Origin: JAJZAM01 sp027391075
GTDB taxonomy: Bacteria > Actinomycetota > Acidimicrobiia > Acidimicrobiales > Palsa-688
DNA length: 64,000 bases
NCBI GenBank assembly: GCA_027391075.1
Contig: DAHYHI010000071.1
Location: 62,001 to 126,000, forward strand
Direction of reading: 5' to 3'
Position 1 is the first letter of the stretch. Every line of letters begins with the position of its first letter. Below the pieces are notes generated by a model. That model worked only from the letters and a program-made list of their open reading frames with translations, searched no databases and was not told the origin of the DNA. Made by a program: the position numbers and the translations under genes. Of the stretch, positions 16,639 to 26,282 are shown piece after piece.

Positions 16639-18105
16639 TTGGGACGCTCCTACAGCGCCCGAACCTGGGCGGCCGCCGCCGCTCTCACCGTGGTCTTGGG
16701 AGCATGCCAGACTTCGACGGCTTCGCACGTGGGCGTTATTCGGCCATCCTCGCCTCCCCAACACAGCTCGACATCGACATCGCCGCCTCTGGGGGCTACG
16801 ACTCCTCCCGCCTCTACGTCCACCCCCGGCCCTCGCGCGCAGTGGACCACATACCAGGATGGAAACTCCCATCTAGGCGACTCCCCGACCGGAAAGGTGC
16901 GAACGCCCCTGCGCCAAGTGTGGTCCGACCGGCTCGACGGGTCCGCCGTGTACGGCCAACCGCTGCTCTACGACGGAAGGATCCTGGTTGCCACCGAGGA
17001 CGACAACGTGTTCGCCCTGGACACCTCCACCGGGGCCACCGTGTGGGAGACGCATCTCGGCTCGCCTCTCGTGGGCGTAGCTTCCCAAGCCGGCTGCGGG
17101 GACGTCGACCCCCTCGGCGTCACGAGCACCCCCGTGATCGACCCGGCCACGGGAACACTTTACGTGCTGGCCGAACTGGCAAGCGGCGGCCGGGCACCGG
17201 TCCACCACGATTTGTTCGGAGTCGACCTGGCGGACGGGAAGATCACCTCGAACGTGGACGCCGACCCACCCGGATTGTCGCCGGGCGATGCGGTGCACCT
17301 ACTGCAGCGAGCGGCGCTGGCCTTGGGAAACGGACGTGTGTACGTCGGCTTCGGAGGCCAGTATGGTGATTGTGGCAGTTATCACGGCTGGGTTGTGTCA
17401 GTACCTGTAGCAGGAGGGGCTGAGGCGGCGTTTGACGTCACTCCCGGCGCTACCGGGGGTGCCGTTTGGGATGGCGGCTCGGGGCCTACCATAGACGCCC
17501 AGGGCGACGTCTTCGTCACTACTGGCAACCCGAACTCGTCCGCTCCAGCACCCTGGGCCGAGTCGGTCGTGAAACTGCCGAGCGCATTGTCACAGGTACC
17601 TCTTGGGTACTTCCGGGATCCGGCGGCGACCGGCGACTTGGACCTGTCTACCGGCGGGCCGATCCTCCTTCCCGACGGCGACGTCTTCGCTGTCGGCAAG
17701 ACCGACGTCGGCTACCTCCTGCGCCAAACCGACCTGTCACAGGTCGCGCCCATTGCGGGTAGGGTGTGCGCCAGCGACCCTGACGGGGGTGGGGCTTGGG
17801 ATCCTACGACCGACAGCGTCTACGTCCCTTGCCGAGCAGGCGGAGTCCAGCAGGTGGACTTGGCGACGATGAGGACCGGTTGGCGCTCAGGTTCTGCCAA
17901 CTCGACGGTGGTCCTAGCCGGGTCCGGGCTGTGGTCTTTGCGCTACCCGGCCGGTACCTTGGAGGAGCTCGACGCTTCCAGCGGTGCCGTGCTCTACAAA
18001 CTCGACGTGGGAAAGCCGGTAGCCAACTTCGCTTCGCCTACCGTGCTCGACGGCCTTGTAGTCGTACCCACTGACGCCGGGGTAGTCGCTTTCGCCGGCG
18101 CCTGA
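16639..18105 (+). CDS. Beta-propeller (PQQ-like repeat) lipoprotein
   Basis: A 488-residue exported lipoprotein: TTG start, hydrophobic signal peptide and lipobox LGAC near residue 23, then a Ser/Thr/Pro-rich linker to about residue 65. The rest consists of PQQ-type blades such as LVATEDDNVFALDTSTGATVWE and a later LDASSGAVLYKLDVG, with a GAVWDGGSGPTIDAQGDVFV segment between. No enzyme active site is evident, so a scaffold or binding role at the cell surface is likely. It is probably in an operon with the membrane protein before it and ends in a strong hairpin. Confidence 0.82.
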   Translation: MGRSYSARTWAAAAALTVVLGACQTSTASHVGVIRPSSPPQHSSTSTSPPLGATTPPASTSTPGPRAQWTTYQDGNSHLGDSPTGKVRTPLRQVWSDRLDGSAVYGQPLLYDGRILVATEDDNVFALDTSTGATVWETHLGSPLVGVASQAGCGDVDPLGVTSTPVIDPATGTLYVLAELASGGRAPVHHDLFGVDLADGKITSNVDADPPGLSPGDAVHLLQRAALALGNGRVYVGFGGQYGDCGSYHGWVVSVPVAGGAEAAFDVTPGATGGAVWDGGSGPTIDAQGDVFVTTGNPNSSAPAPWAESVVKLPSALSQVPLGYFRDPAATGDLDLSTGGPILLPDGDVFAVGKTDVGYLLRQTDLSQVAPIAGRVCASDPDGGGAWDPTTDSVYVPCRAGGVQQVDLATMRTGWRSGSANSTVVLAGSGLWSLRYPAGTLEELDASSGAVLYKLDVGKPVANFASPTVLDGLVVVPTDAGVVAFAGA

Positions 18106-18114
18106 CCGGACAAT

Positions 18115-18154
18115 CCCGCTGGCTGTCCTCGCATCGGCGAGGACAGCCAGCGGG
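18115..18154. terminator. Perfect 18-bp hairpin after the beta-propeller gene
   Basis: An 18-bp perfect inverted repeat (18115-18132 / 18137-18154) with an ATCG tetraloop, 10 bp after the stop codon. There is no T run, so termination may rely on the hairpin alone. It separates this operon from the acyl-CoA synthetase. Confidence 0.8.
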
Positions 18155-18219
18155 GATAGCATCTGTACTCGAAGGTCGACGCCTGGTGCCAAGACAAGTC
18201 GAGGTAAGGGAGGGACGGT

Positions 18220-19866
18220 ATGGCAGAGTTGTCCTACGCTCACGGAACTTCGAGCGTACCGCTTGTTGGGGAGACGATCGGGGCGAACCTGGAGGCGACG
18301 ACACGGCGGGTCGGGGACGCTCTTGCCCTCGTCGAGTGCGCCACTGGGCGCCGTTGGGACTACCTGGGACTTCTGGGGTGGTCCCGCAAGCTCGCCCGCA
18401 GCCTTCTGGGCGCGGGCGTGGCGAAGGGCGACCGCGTCGCGCTTTGGTCTCCCAACTGCGCCGAGTGGGTGGCTTTGCAGTACGCGACTGCCATGGTGGG
18501 AGCGGTGTTGGTCAACGTCAACCCAGCTTATCGAACCTCTGAGCTGGAGTTCGTCTTGCGCCAGTCGGGTGCGCGACTTCTTTTCTCGGCTACGTCGTTT
18601 CGTCACAGCGACTATCGAGCGATGGCCGAACAGGTCCGCCCCGCGCTGGACGGTCTCGAAGGCGTGGTGTACATCGGCGACACCAGCTGGGACCGCTTCG
18701 AGTCCATGTCGGAGTCGGTGAGCGCCGAAGCTCTCGAAGTCGTCGAGGCGAGCCTCTCCTTCGACGATCCGATCAATATCCAATACACCTCCGGCACCAC
18801 GGGCTTCCCGAAGGGCGCCACCCTCACACATCACAACATTCTAAACAACGGGTTCTTCGTGGCGGAGCTTCTCGGCTACACCGTCGACGACAGGGTGTGT
18901 CTGCCGGTTCCGTTCTACCACTGTTTCGGGATGGTGATGGGAAACCTGGGAGCGACCTCTCACGGCTCCGCGATCGTTATCCCTGCTCCTCTCTTCGATC
19001 CCGAGGCGACGCTGAACGCCGTCCAAGCCGAACGGGCCACTTCCCTCTATGGAGTACCGACAATGTTCATCGCAGAGCTCGGACTCGACAACTTCGCGTC
19101 GTTCGACCTGTCGTCGCTTCGAACGGGCCTGATGGCTGGATCGCCCTGCCCTGTGGAGGTCATGAAACGGGTCCAGTCCGAAATGCACATGCACGAGGTC
19201 GGTATCGCCTACGGCATGACTGAGACATCGCCCGTGTCCACCCAGACCCGCCGCGACGACGATCTGGAACGGCGCACGGAGACGGTCGGCAGAGTGATGC
19301 CGCACATCGAGGTGAAGATCGTTGATCCGGCCAGTGGTCTCACCGTCGATCGGGGCACCACAGGCGAGTTGTGCACTCGCGGCTACTCGGTGATGTCAGG
19401 GTACTGGGGGGAGCCTGACAAGACCGCCGAGGTCATTGACATGGCTGGGTGGATGCACACCGGTGACTTGGCCGTGATGCGCGACGACGGGTACGTGAAT
19501 ATCGTCGGTCGCATCAAGGACATGGTGATACGAGGTGGCGAGAACATCTACCCCCGCGAGATCGAGGAGTTCCTCTACACCCATCCTCGTATCGCGGATG
19601 TCGCCGTGGTCGGGGTACCCGACGCCGCCTACGGCGAGGAGCTTGTCGCTTGGATACAGTTACGCCCGGGCGCGGAACCGCTCGACGCGGAGAGTCTCGC
19701 CGATTTTTGTCGTGGGAGGATCGCCCACCACAAGATTCCCCGCTACGTGCGGATATGCGACTCGTTTCCGATGACGGTGACCGGCAAGATCCGCAAGGTC
19801 GAGATGCGCCAGGTGAGCACCGGCGAGCTCGGACTGTCAGGGGCTGCTTCGACTCGCACCGCCTGA
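18220..19866 (+). CDS. Acyl-CoA synthetase (AMP-binding, FadD type)
   Basis: A 548-residue ANL-superfamily ligase that activates a carboxylic acid to an acyl-CoA through an acyl-adenylate. The P-loop YTSGTTGFPKGATLTH, the YGMTETSPV motif, GELCTRGYSVMSGYW, the HTGDLAVMRDDGY motif and the C-terminal catalytic Lys in PMTVTGKIRKVEMR are all present. Closest in feel to medium-chain FadD ligases; the substrate is not predictable. ATG start after AGGGAGGG. It lies among membrane and glycosyltransferase genes and could feed either lipid breakdown or envelope acylation. Confidence 0.92.
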   Translation: MAELSYAHGTSSVPLVGETIGANLEATTRRVGDALALVECATGRRWDYLGLLGWSRKLARSLLGAGVAKGDRVALWSPNCAEWVALQYATAMVGAVLVNVNPAYRTSELEFVLRQSGARLLFSATSFRHSDYRAMAEQVRPALDGLEGVVYIGDTSWDRFESMSESVSAEALEVVEASLSFDDPINIQYTSGTTGFPKGATLTHHNILNNGFFVAELLGYTVDDRVCLPVPFYHCFGMVMGNLGATSHGSAIVIPAPLFDPEATLNAVQAERATSLYGVPTMFIAELGLDNFASFDLSSLRTGLMAGSPCPVEVMKRVQSEMHMHEVGIAYGMTETSPVSTQTRRDDDLERRTETVGRVMPHIEVKIVDPASGLTVDRGTTGELCTRGYSVMSGYWGEPDKTAEVIDMAGWMHTGDLAVMRDDGYVNIVGRIKDMVIRGGENIYPREIEEFLYTHPRIADVAVVGVPDAAYGEELVAWIQLRPGAEPLDAESLADFCRGRIAHHKIPRYVRICDSFPMTVTGKIRKVEMRQVSTGELGLSGAASTRTA

Positions 19867-19938
19867 GGCGGACGCGTTAGGGTCCGCGTTTGGCTCTCCT
19901 GACCCGACTCTTCGGCGGTCAGGCACTACCGTTGTCGA

Positions 19939-21567
19939 GTGCCAGAAACTCCGGGGAGGATCACCGCTACGACCGTCCCCGACACTGACGGTTCGGGTAT
20001 GGAGGTTGTAGGCGCTCGGGGATGGGCACCGGGCTGGCTCAGCGGAGATCGGGTGGTCGTGGCAGGATTGACGATCCTCGCCTTTGTTCTGCGGGTGCCT
20101 AACCTAGGCAGGGCATACTGGATCGACGAGACGATCAGCGTCGGTATAGCCTCTCACCGTCTAGGTCAGATACCTGGGCTTTTGCGCCACGACGGATCCC
20201 CGCCTCTTTGGTATTTCGTGCTTCACTTTTGGATCGACGTCTTCGGCACTTCGCCGGACGCTACCCACAGCCTGTCGCTGATCGTCTCGCTGGCCGCGGT
20301 CCCGGCCGGCTACTGGGCCGGCAGGGAGCTATTCGACAGACGCGCCGGGATAGCAGCCGCAGCATTGATGGCCACAAACCCTTACCTGAACTGGTATTCG
20401 ACAGAGACCCGGATGTACACGCTGGTAATCTTGGTCTCGATCTTCGCTTGCACGTTCGCTTGGAAAGCAGCGCGCGACCGGCGAGCCTTCGACGCCGGTG
20501 CAGCATCTGTTGCCTTCGCCGCTTTGGTCTACACCCACTACTGGGGCCTCTACCTAGCCGCCGCGACGGCGGGGATCCTGGTCGTTCTGGCGTGGCGACG
20601 AGCCGACCGGCAACTGGCGCAGTGGACCATCGGGAGCGGGGTAGTCGCCGTAGTCCTCCTTGCGCCGTGGGTGCCGTCGTTTTTGTACCAGACTTCCAAC
20701 ACGGGGGACCCGTGGGCCGTCCCGCCCGGTGTGGGCGATTTCTTCGCTGACCCTTCGACCGCCATCGGCGGCACCGCCGGGATCCTCATCGCTCCCCTGC
20801 TCGTGTTCGGATCTTGGTGGTGTTGGCGTCAGGTCAGCCTCTCGGCCCAGTCGCAGTCGAGGCTGCTCGCCTTGGTGGCGCTAACCGCAACTGCCGGCGG
20901 TTTCCTCGCTTCGGAATGGAAGCCGTCGTGGACCGTCCGGTACCTGGCTGTCATCGTGGCGCCCTACCTGCTCGCCGCGGCAGGGGCGCTCGCCAGCTCG
21001 GCAAGGGGCAAGGCAGTGCTGTGGGCTGCCTGCGGCTCCCTTGCTGTGTGGTCGTTGATTGGGACGCTTCTGCCCGACCCTAACAACACCTACGCCAAGG
21101 ACAACATGGCAGCGATAGCCAAGGCCGTCGCGCCCCGCTTGGCGCCCGGCGACGTGGTGATCTCGACCCAAACCGAGCAGCTACCGGTAGCGCACTTCTA
21201 TCTTCCCCCTGGGATGACGTACCTGAACCCGACGGGTCCCGTATCGGACCCGTCGGTTGTCGACTGGGTTCATATCGTCGCGCGTCTGGACGCCGCTCAA
21301 CCCTGCGAAGCCATCGGCCCTACGCTGGACTCACTGCCTGTCGGCGGCGAAGTCCTACTCCTAAACCCCGCCCGCAAGCTAGGCGCGTCCGGGTCCGCGT
21401 GGGCTCGCGCCGTCGCGCACCAAGAGCAGGCCGTCAACGCTTTCGTCACGTCCGACCCGGCCCTGTCGGAGGTGGCGACCTACGCCGAGAACCTGCACCC
21501 CCAGCCTTACGCCCCGGTGGACGGGGTCCTCTTCGAGAAGACCTCCAACAAGGCTTCGTGCTCGTAA
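19939..21567 (+). CDS. GT-C type glycosyltransferase (GT39/PMT_2-like), membrane
   Basis: A 542-residue protein with about 10-12 hydrophobic helices. The first extracytoplasmic loop carries YWIDET, the acidic motif of GT39/PMT-type transferases that use polyprenyl-phosphate sugars, followed by HDGSPPLWYFVLHFW. The helix preceding the second loop includes NPYLNWYSTETRMY. The C-terminal third is soluble. GTG at 19939 is possible; ATG at 19999 is an alternative. The next gene overlaps its end by 10 bp. Confidence 0.82.
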   Translation: MPETPGRITATTVPDTDGSGMEVVGARGWAPGWLSGDRVVVAGLTILAFVLRVPNLGRAYWIDETISVGIASHRLGQIPGLLRHDGSPPLWYFVLHFWIDVFGTSPDATHSLSLIVSLAAVPAGYWAGRELFDRRAGIAAAALMATNPYLNWYSTETRMYTLVILVSIFACTFAWKAARDRRAFDAGAASVAFAALVYTHYWGLYLAAATAGILVVLAWRRADRQLAQWTIGSGVVAVVLLAPWVPSFLYQTSNTGDPWAVPPGVGDFFADPSTAIGGTAGILIAPLLVFGSWWCWRQVSLSAQSQSRLLALVALTATAGGFLASEWKPSWTVRYLAVIVAPYLLAAAGALASSARGKAVLWAACGSLAVWSLIGTLLPDPNNTYAKDNMAAIAKAVAPRLAPGDVVISTQTEQLPVAHFYLPPGMTYLNPTGPVSDPSVVDWVHIVARLDAAQPCEAIGPTLDSLPVGGEVLLLNPARKLGASGSAWARAVAHQEQAVNAFVTSDPALSEVATYAENLHPQPYAPVDGVLFEKTSNKASCS

Positions 21568-23174
21568 GGCGCGGGTTGCTTGCAGCGCTCGTCGCTGTCG
21601 TCGCGGTCTCGGTCGGGGAGGTGGCGGGTTGGCACGGGGTGGATACCGCCGCCACCGTTTACCGCGTGGACTCGTACCGCACGGGCGGGTTTCAGCTGTG
21701 GGACTTCGGATGGTACGGAGGCCATTGGACGCTCGGGTACAGCGTGATTTACCCTCCGATCGCCGCAACGGTTGGCGTCGCCGCAACAGCGATCGTCTCG
21801 GCCGGGATCGCCGCTTGGAGCTTCGACGGCCTGATCGGACGGACCCTCTCGACGGGCGGCAGCGTCGCCTCCTACCTGTTCGCCCTGGGAACCTTGGTCC
21901 AGTCAGCTATAGGACAGCTCCCCTTCCTAACCGGTGAAGCTTTCGGCCTGGCGGCCCTTTGGGCATTGACCCGACGCAAACACCTGGCTGCTGTGCTTTT
22001 GGCTCTGGCCTGCACGCTCACGAGCCCTCTCCCTGCAGCTTTCGCGGCGCTGTGCGCAGTGGCCTGGCTTTGCGCTCCCTGGGCCGGCTCGCCGACCCGC
22101 GCCGGGTTAGCCGCCTGCCGCGGACGTCTGCTGTCCACAGCAGCGGTAATAGCGGTCAGCGTCGCCCCAATCCTCGCCGGTGTCGTCTTGTTCCCTGGGG
22201 ACGGGCCTATGCCTTACCCGGTAGTCGACTGGATGTGGGAGGTGGTCATCGCCGCCGTCGTGGGCCTTCTCGCTGGGCGGCGCTACCCGGCGATCACGGC
22301 TGGGGCTGGCATGTGGGCGGTGGTAGCCACCGCCTCGGTCGCCATACCGAGCGCATTGGGAGGCAACGTCGGGAGGATTGAGGATGTCGCTGCTCTGCCG
22401 TTGGCCGTCGGTCTCGCCTGGGATCAGCCGCGAAGAGCGGGACGTGTCCTGGCGGCAGCGGCGGCGGTGCCGTTAGCTGCTTCGGAGTGGCTCCCGGCCG
22501 CCGGGGCGGTGTTTCGCGCTCCAAGCTTGGCGTCGACTCACAGGTACTTCTACGAACCACTAGACCGGGAGCTGATCACCCTCGCTCGAAACGCGCCCCC
22601 GGCCCGAGTCGAGGTGGTACCAACGGAGTACCACTGGGAAGCGGCTTGGGTCGCACCTGTCATGCCGCTCGCTCGGGGATGGGAACGCCAGCTCGATACG
22701 GCCTATAACCCGATCTTCTACCACCCGGGCCTGTTGAACGCCTACTCTTACAGGGCTTGGCTGGTCGCCAACGGGGTGCGCTACGTCGCGGTTCCCCACG
22801 CTCCGCTCGACTTTGCCGGCACCGCCGAAGCATCCCTAGTGTCGTCGGGCACGGTTCAAGGCCTGGTAGATGCCTGGGCGAACGACGACTGGACGCTCTA
22901 CGAGGTGAGAGGATCCCCTGGTATCGTGTCGGGACCCGCGAAACTGCTGCAGGCCGCTGGCACTTCGATCAAGCTGGACGTGACCGCTGGGAGCCCCGTG
23001 ACTCTACGGTTCCGCTACAGCCCCGACTGGGGCGTCACCTCTGGGTCGGGTTGCGTGACGGAAGCCCCCGGCTCCTGGACGACGCTCGTGGGCGCCCAGC
23101 CGGGATCTGTAACGCTAAGCCTTTCACTGTCGAACCCCGAAGCGAGCGCCTGCCGTCGACCGGCATCGCCGTGA
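21558..23174 (+). CDS. Polytopic membrane protein B, paralogue of the 14.9-kb gene
   Basis: About 538 residues with multiple TM helices and a soluble C-terminal domain, sharing the blocks listed for membrane protein A. It starts at a GTG that overlaps the glycosyltransferase gene, with CAAGG upstream, so it is translationally coupled. The C-terminal domains of the two paralogues are the best conserved part, suggesting a shared extracytoplasmic ligand or glycan acceptor. Function unknown. Confidence 0.75.
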   Translation: MLVRRGLLAALVAVVAVSVGEVAGWHGVDTAATVYRVDSYRTGGFQLWDFGWYGGHWTLGYSVIYPPIAATVGVAATAIVSAGIAAWSFDGLIGRTLSTGGSVASYLFALGTLVQSAIGQLPFLTGEAFGLAALWALTRRKHLAAVLLALACTLTSPLPAAFAALCAVAWLCAPWAGSPTRAGLAACRGRLLSTAAVIAVSVAPILAGVVLFPGDGPMPYPVVDWMWEVVIAAVVGLLAGRRYPAITAGAGMWAVVATASVAIPSALGGNVGRIEDVAALPLAVGLAWDQPRRAGRVLAAAAAVPLAASEWLPAAGAVFRAPSLASTHRYFYEPLDRELITLARNAPPARVEVVPTEYHWEAAWVAPVMPLARGWERQLDTAYNPIFYHPGLLNAYSYRAWLVANGVRYVAVPHAPLDFAGTAEASLVSSGTVQGLVDAWANDDWTLYEVRGSPGIVSGPAKLLQAAGTSIKLDVTAGSPVTLRFRYSPDWGVTSGSGCVTEAPGSWTTLVGAQPGSVTLSLSLSNPEASACRRPASP

Positions 23175-23202
23175 GCAGCCGTGGCGAACACCGGGGCGGC
23201 CT

Positions 23203-24465
23203 CTAGCCTCGTCCGGTCAGGACTTTCGCCGAATACCCAGCGACGTCCTTGTAGCCTTCGCAGAGGGCGTCGAGTTCCTCGCCGCTGATCAGCGACTCCA
23301 GGCTGTCGAAGGGTCTATCGCCACTTCTGACGCAGACCTCGCGGAGAATCGCGTCCGGGGGGTTGGCCCTGTTGCGGTACACGACGTTCGCCGTGGCCGG
23401 GCGGCGCAGATCGTCGTAGGAGCGTAAAGCATCGACCGGGTCGTCCGCGGTCGCGATAAGGTCAGCGAGAGCGCGGCAGTCGACGATCGCCTGCCCGGCG
23501 CCGTTCGATCCCCGGGGGACCATCGGGTGCGCCGCGTCGCCGAGGAGCGTGAGCCTTCCGAAGGACCACCTAGGAAGCGGCTCTTGGTCCACCATCGGGA
23601 ATTCGAGGATCGACTCAGCGGACTCGAGCACGCCAGGGACGTCAAGAAAGTCGAACTTCCAACCGGCGAAAATGTCGATGAAGTCCTCTAGGCGCCCCTG
23701 CCTTCCCCAGTCCCTGTCGAGATGCCTGGGAGTCTCCACCGCAGCTATCCAGTTCATAAGCTGACGACCCTGGGCGTCGACGTCGTCCCGGCAGGGGTAG
23801 ATAGTGAGCTTGCCCGTCGGGTACCAGCCGACCCTGAGCATCGATCGTCCCCCGAGGAAGGGATCCCACACTGTGACACCACGCCACATGTTGATCCCCT
23901 GGTAGAGCGGCTCGCCCTCGGAGGGATACAGCTGGCGGCGAAGCGTGGAGTGAATCCCGTCGCAGCCGACGACGACCGAACCGGTGAACTCTTCGACAGT
24001 CGGGTCCGGCCCCGAAGATGCGGTAGCAAAAATCCCCCGGGCGTAGCTGCCGGCGTCGTGCGCCGACACGAGGCGCGCTCCGAAGCGAACCCTGTCAGCA
24101 CCAAGACGGCTGGCGGCGGCTTCGAGGAGAACTTCGTACAGATCCGCCCGGTGTATGGACAGCTGAGGCCAGCGAACCCCGGCGGAGGTTCCGACAGGCT
24201 CCCGGTAGACGAACTGCCCGAAACGGTTGTAATAAAGGGAGTCGGTCGGGACGATGCAGCGGCGCAAGAGGGCGTCCTCCAGGCCAAGCTCGTAGAGGAT
24301 CCTGGCGGCGTGAGGGAGGATCGTGATGCCAACCCCTATGGGGCTCGGTGCGGCCACCGACTCGAACACCTTGGCGGGCACACCGAGACGGTGAAGTTCC
24401 AATGCGAGAGTCAGCCCCCCGATACCACCGCCGGCGATGAGAACTTCGTCACTCTTTGCAGTCAT
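23203..24465 (-). CDS. FAD-dependent monooxygenase (aromatic hydroxylase type)
   Basis: A 420-residue class A flavoprotein hydroxylase. The N-terminal Rossmann motif is VLIAGGGIGGLTLALELHR, a VGCDG motif (DG fingerprint) lies mid-protein, and LLGDAAHPMVPRGSNGAGQAI is the second FAD-binding GD motif. Related enzymes hydroxylate phenolic or heterocyclic substrates using NAD(P)H and O2; the substrate here is unknown. ATG at 24465 was preferred to the TTG/ATG region at 24483. It is divergent from the anti-sigma-like gene. Confidence 0.88.
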   Translation of the reverse strand: MTAKSDEVLIAGGGIGGLTLALELHRLGVPAKVFESVAAPSPIGVGITILPHAARILYELGLEDALLRRCIVPTDSLYYNRFGQFVYREPVGTSAGVRWPQLSIHRADLYEVLLEAAASRLGADRVRFGARLVSAHDAGSYARGIFATASSGPDPTVEEFTGSVVVGCDGIHSTLRRQLYPSEGEPLYQGINMWRGVTVWDPFLGGRSMLRVGWYPTGKLTIYPCRDDVDAQGRQLMNWIAAVETPRHLDRDWGRQGRLEDFIDIFAGWKFDFLDVPGVLESAESILEFPMVDQEPLPRWSFGRLTLLGDAAHPMVPRGSNGAGQAIVDCRALADLIATADDPVDALRSYDDLRRPATANVVYRNRANPPDAILREVCVRSGDRPFDSLESLISGEELDALCEGYKDVAGYSAKVLTGRG

Positions 24466-24573
24466 TGGCCTAATTATTAGCACGGCGAACGATTGCGGAT
24501 GACCTTCCCGGGATCGCCGCGCCCTGGGGCGCGCAGACGAGCGGGCGGGCTTATCATCTGCAGTGTGGGAAAG

Positions 24574-25323
24574 ATGTCATGCGAAGAGGTCCGCGACGCC
24601 CTCCCGGAGTTCGTTCTCGACATCTTGGCACCCAAACCCAAGGCGGCGGTCGCTTCGCACGTCCTGCGTTGCGTCACCTGCCGGGCCGAGCTGGCGTCCA
24701 CTGAGGAGTCGGCGGCTCAGCTGTTCAGCCCGCTCGAGACTCCTGGCAACAGCCCCGGAGACGGCGAGAAGGACGCAGGCCGGGCCGGCCGAGACTTTAG
24801 CCGGCCCGCACCGGCTGGCGAGGACACTTACCGGCCAACCGACGACGACGTCTACTACCAGCCAGCGGAAGACATCTTCTACCAGATCAGGGATGTCGGG
24901 TCTCCCATCACACGTGTCGGCAGCGGACGTAGCCGGCTTCGGATGGTGGTGACGATCGCTGCGGCCGGCATTCTGATAGTCGGAACCACCCTCGGACCGG
25001 AGCTGTCGACTCCCGGCTCGCGTGTGGTTCCTGTCGCGCAGGCTCAGTTGCTAACCGCGAGCGCACGGACCGTCGGCTACGTGTACTTCCTGCCCGGAAG
25101 TTCACATGACATCGACGTGCAGGTGGACGGCCTCGGGAGCTTCAGCTCTCTCACGCTGGAACTGCTCGACACAGACGGGCGTTCTGTCGAAGTTGGGCGC
25201 TTCGCCGTCTCACAGGGACGCGCCTCTTGGGTCGCGCCGTCCGCGGTCGCAGCCTCCGGGGTGTCCGAAGTGATCGTCCTGGGACCGTCCGGAACGAAAG
25301 TAGCCACCGGTCTGGTCGCCTGA
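24574..25323 (+). CDS. Zinc-finger anti-sigma-factor-like membrane protein
   Basis: A 249-residue protein. An N-terminal zf-HC2 domain carries HVLRCVTC (HX3CX2C) near residues 28-35, the mark of zinc anti-sigma factors. A disordered acidic/Tyr-rich linker follows, then one TM helix (about residues 124-142) and an extracytoplasmic domain ending in a small beta-rich fold. No sigma-factor gene is adjacent, so either its partner lies elsewhere or it is an orphan regulator. The start is uncertain between ATG 24574 and GTG 24565. Confidence 0.75.
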   Translation: MSCEEVRDALPEFVLDILAPKPKAAVASHVLRCVTCRAELASTEESAAQLFSPLETPGNSPGDGEKDAGRAGRDFSRPAPAGEDTYRPTDDDVYYQPAEDIFYQIRDVGSPITRVGSGRSRLRMVVTIAAAGILIVGTTLGPELSTPGSRVVPVAQAQLLTASARTVGYVYFLPGSSHDIDVQVDGLGSFSSLTLELLDTDGRSVEVGRFAVSQGRASWVAPSAVAASGVSEVIVLGPSGTKVATGLVA

Positions 25324-25353
25324 CGCACCTGGTCCCCGACGAACGCCGGTGTC

Positions 25354-26205
25354 CTAACCGGCTCCGAGCAGCCCGTCGAGAGCTGCGGCTAGAGCAGGGT
25401 ATGCGTTCTGCTCGGCGCTGTGGTCCGCCGGGGAGTCCACGTCGCTGAGATGGCCTAGCAGGCACAGCGACACCTTGCCGGCCTCGACGGCACCGCCGTC
25501 GGTTCCGGCGGGCAGCTCGACTGTGTCTCCCCACTCCATGACCACTTTGTAGACCCCCGCCCGGCCTTCTATCGCCTCGAGGTGGGCGTCGGATATGACC
25601 CTCGGGGGAACCCTGCCTATCGAAGTTCGCTCCCATCCTCGCAGGTCGCCGATCTCCACGTTCGGGACGTTCAGGTTCACGAGTAGCGGTCTGGCCTGAC
25701 CGAGGTCAGCGAGACCGCCTGCGACGCTGAGAGCCACCTTGGCCGCGGTTTCCCACTTCATATCTGTCAGCATCTTCTCCCAGCCCTGACCTTCTATTCC
25801 GAAGCCGTCCACCGCCTGGCTGACGGCGATAGCAGGCAGACCCCGGGTCCTAGCGGTCAGCGCCGCCCCGACGGTGCCGGAGTGGTAGACGGACCGTCCG
25901 ACGTTCACCCCCGGGTTGATTCCAGCCACGACCATGTCGAAGCGGTGTGCGAAGACGCCGAGCGTTGCAAACATGACACAAAGCGCCGGAGGACCCTCCA
26001 CCGCCCAGGCTTCGCTTGCGCCTTTCACCTGGCGGCGGTGTACTTCCGGCCTCAGGAGGTGCAGCGCTCCTAGCGAGGCCGAAGCACCCGAGTACTCCTT
26101 GTCCGGAGCGACCACGGTGACGTCACCAAGGTCGGCCATCGCCTCCGCCAGGACCGAGAGACCTTCGGAGTCGATCCCGTCGTCGTTGGTCACAAGAATT
26201 CGCAC
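25354..26205 (-). CDS. surE: 5'/3'-nucleotidase SurE
   Basis: SurE removes phosphate from nucleoside monophosphates and helps in stationary-phase survival. The metal site NDDG is at residues 7-10, with SGASASL, GINPGVNVGRSVYHSGTVGAA and NLNVPN following. At 283 residues it is about 25 longer than the usual protein. It is transcribed leftward and ends close to the anti-sigma-like gene's end (convergent). Confidence 0.93.
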   Translation of the reverse strand: MRILVTNDDGIDSEGLSVLAEAMADLGDVTVVAPDKEYSGASASLGALHLLRPEVHRRQVKGASEAWAVEGPPALCVMFATLGVFAHRFDMVVAGINPGVNVGRSVYHSGTVGAALTARTRGLPAIAVSQAVDGFGIEGQGWEKMLTDMKWETAAKVALSVAGGLADLGQARPLLVNLNVPNVEIGDLRGWERTSIGRVPPRVISDAHLEAIEGRAGVYKVVMEWGDTVELPAGTDGGAVEAGKVSLCLLGHLSDVDSPADHSAEQNAYPALAAALDGLLGAG

Positions 26206-26240
26206 TCGACCGTCTTAGCACGCCGGAGTAGGGCCCTTCG

Positions 26241-26266
26241 AACCCCCCGACAGAGCGCCGGGGGTT
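26241..26266 (-). terminator. Possible terminator after the GH15 gene
   Basis: Inverted repeat AACCCCC ... GGGGGTT around a 12-nt loop, located in the 77-bp gap between surE and the end of the GH15 gene. It could terminate the leftward GH15 transcript. Confidence 0.5.
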
Positions 26267-26282
26267 TACGCTAGCGGCGGGA

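Noticed and set aside
17914..18834. Minus-strand 306-codon frame spanning the 18-bp hairpin
   Set aside because: Crosses a terminator and overlaps two real genes; no similarity recognised.
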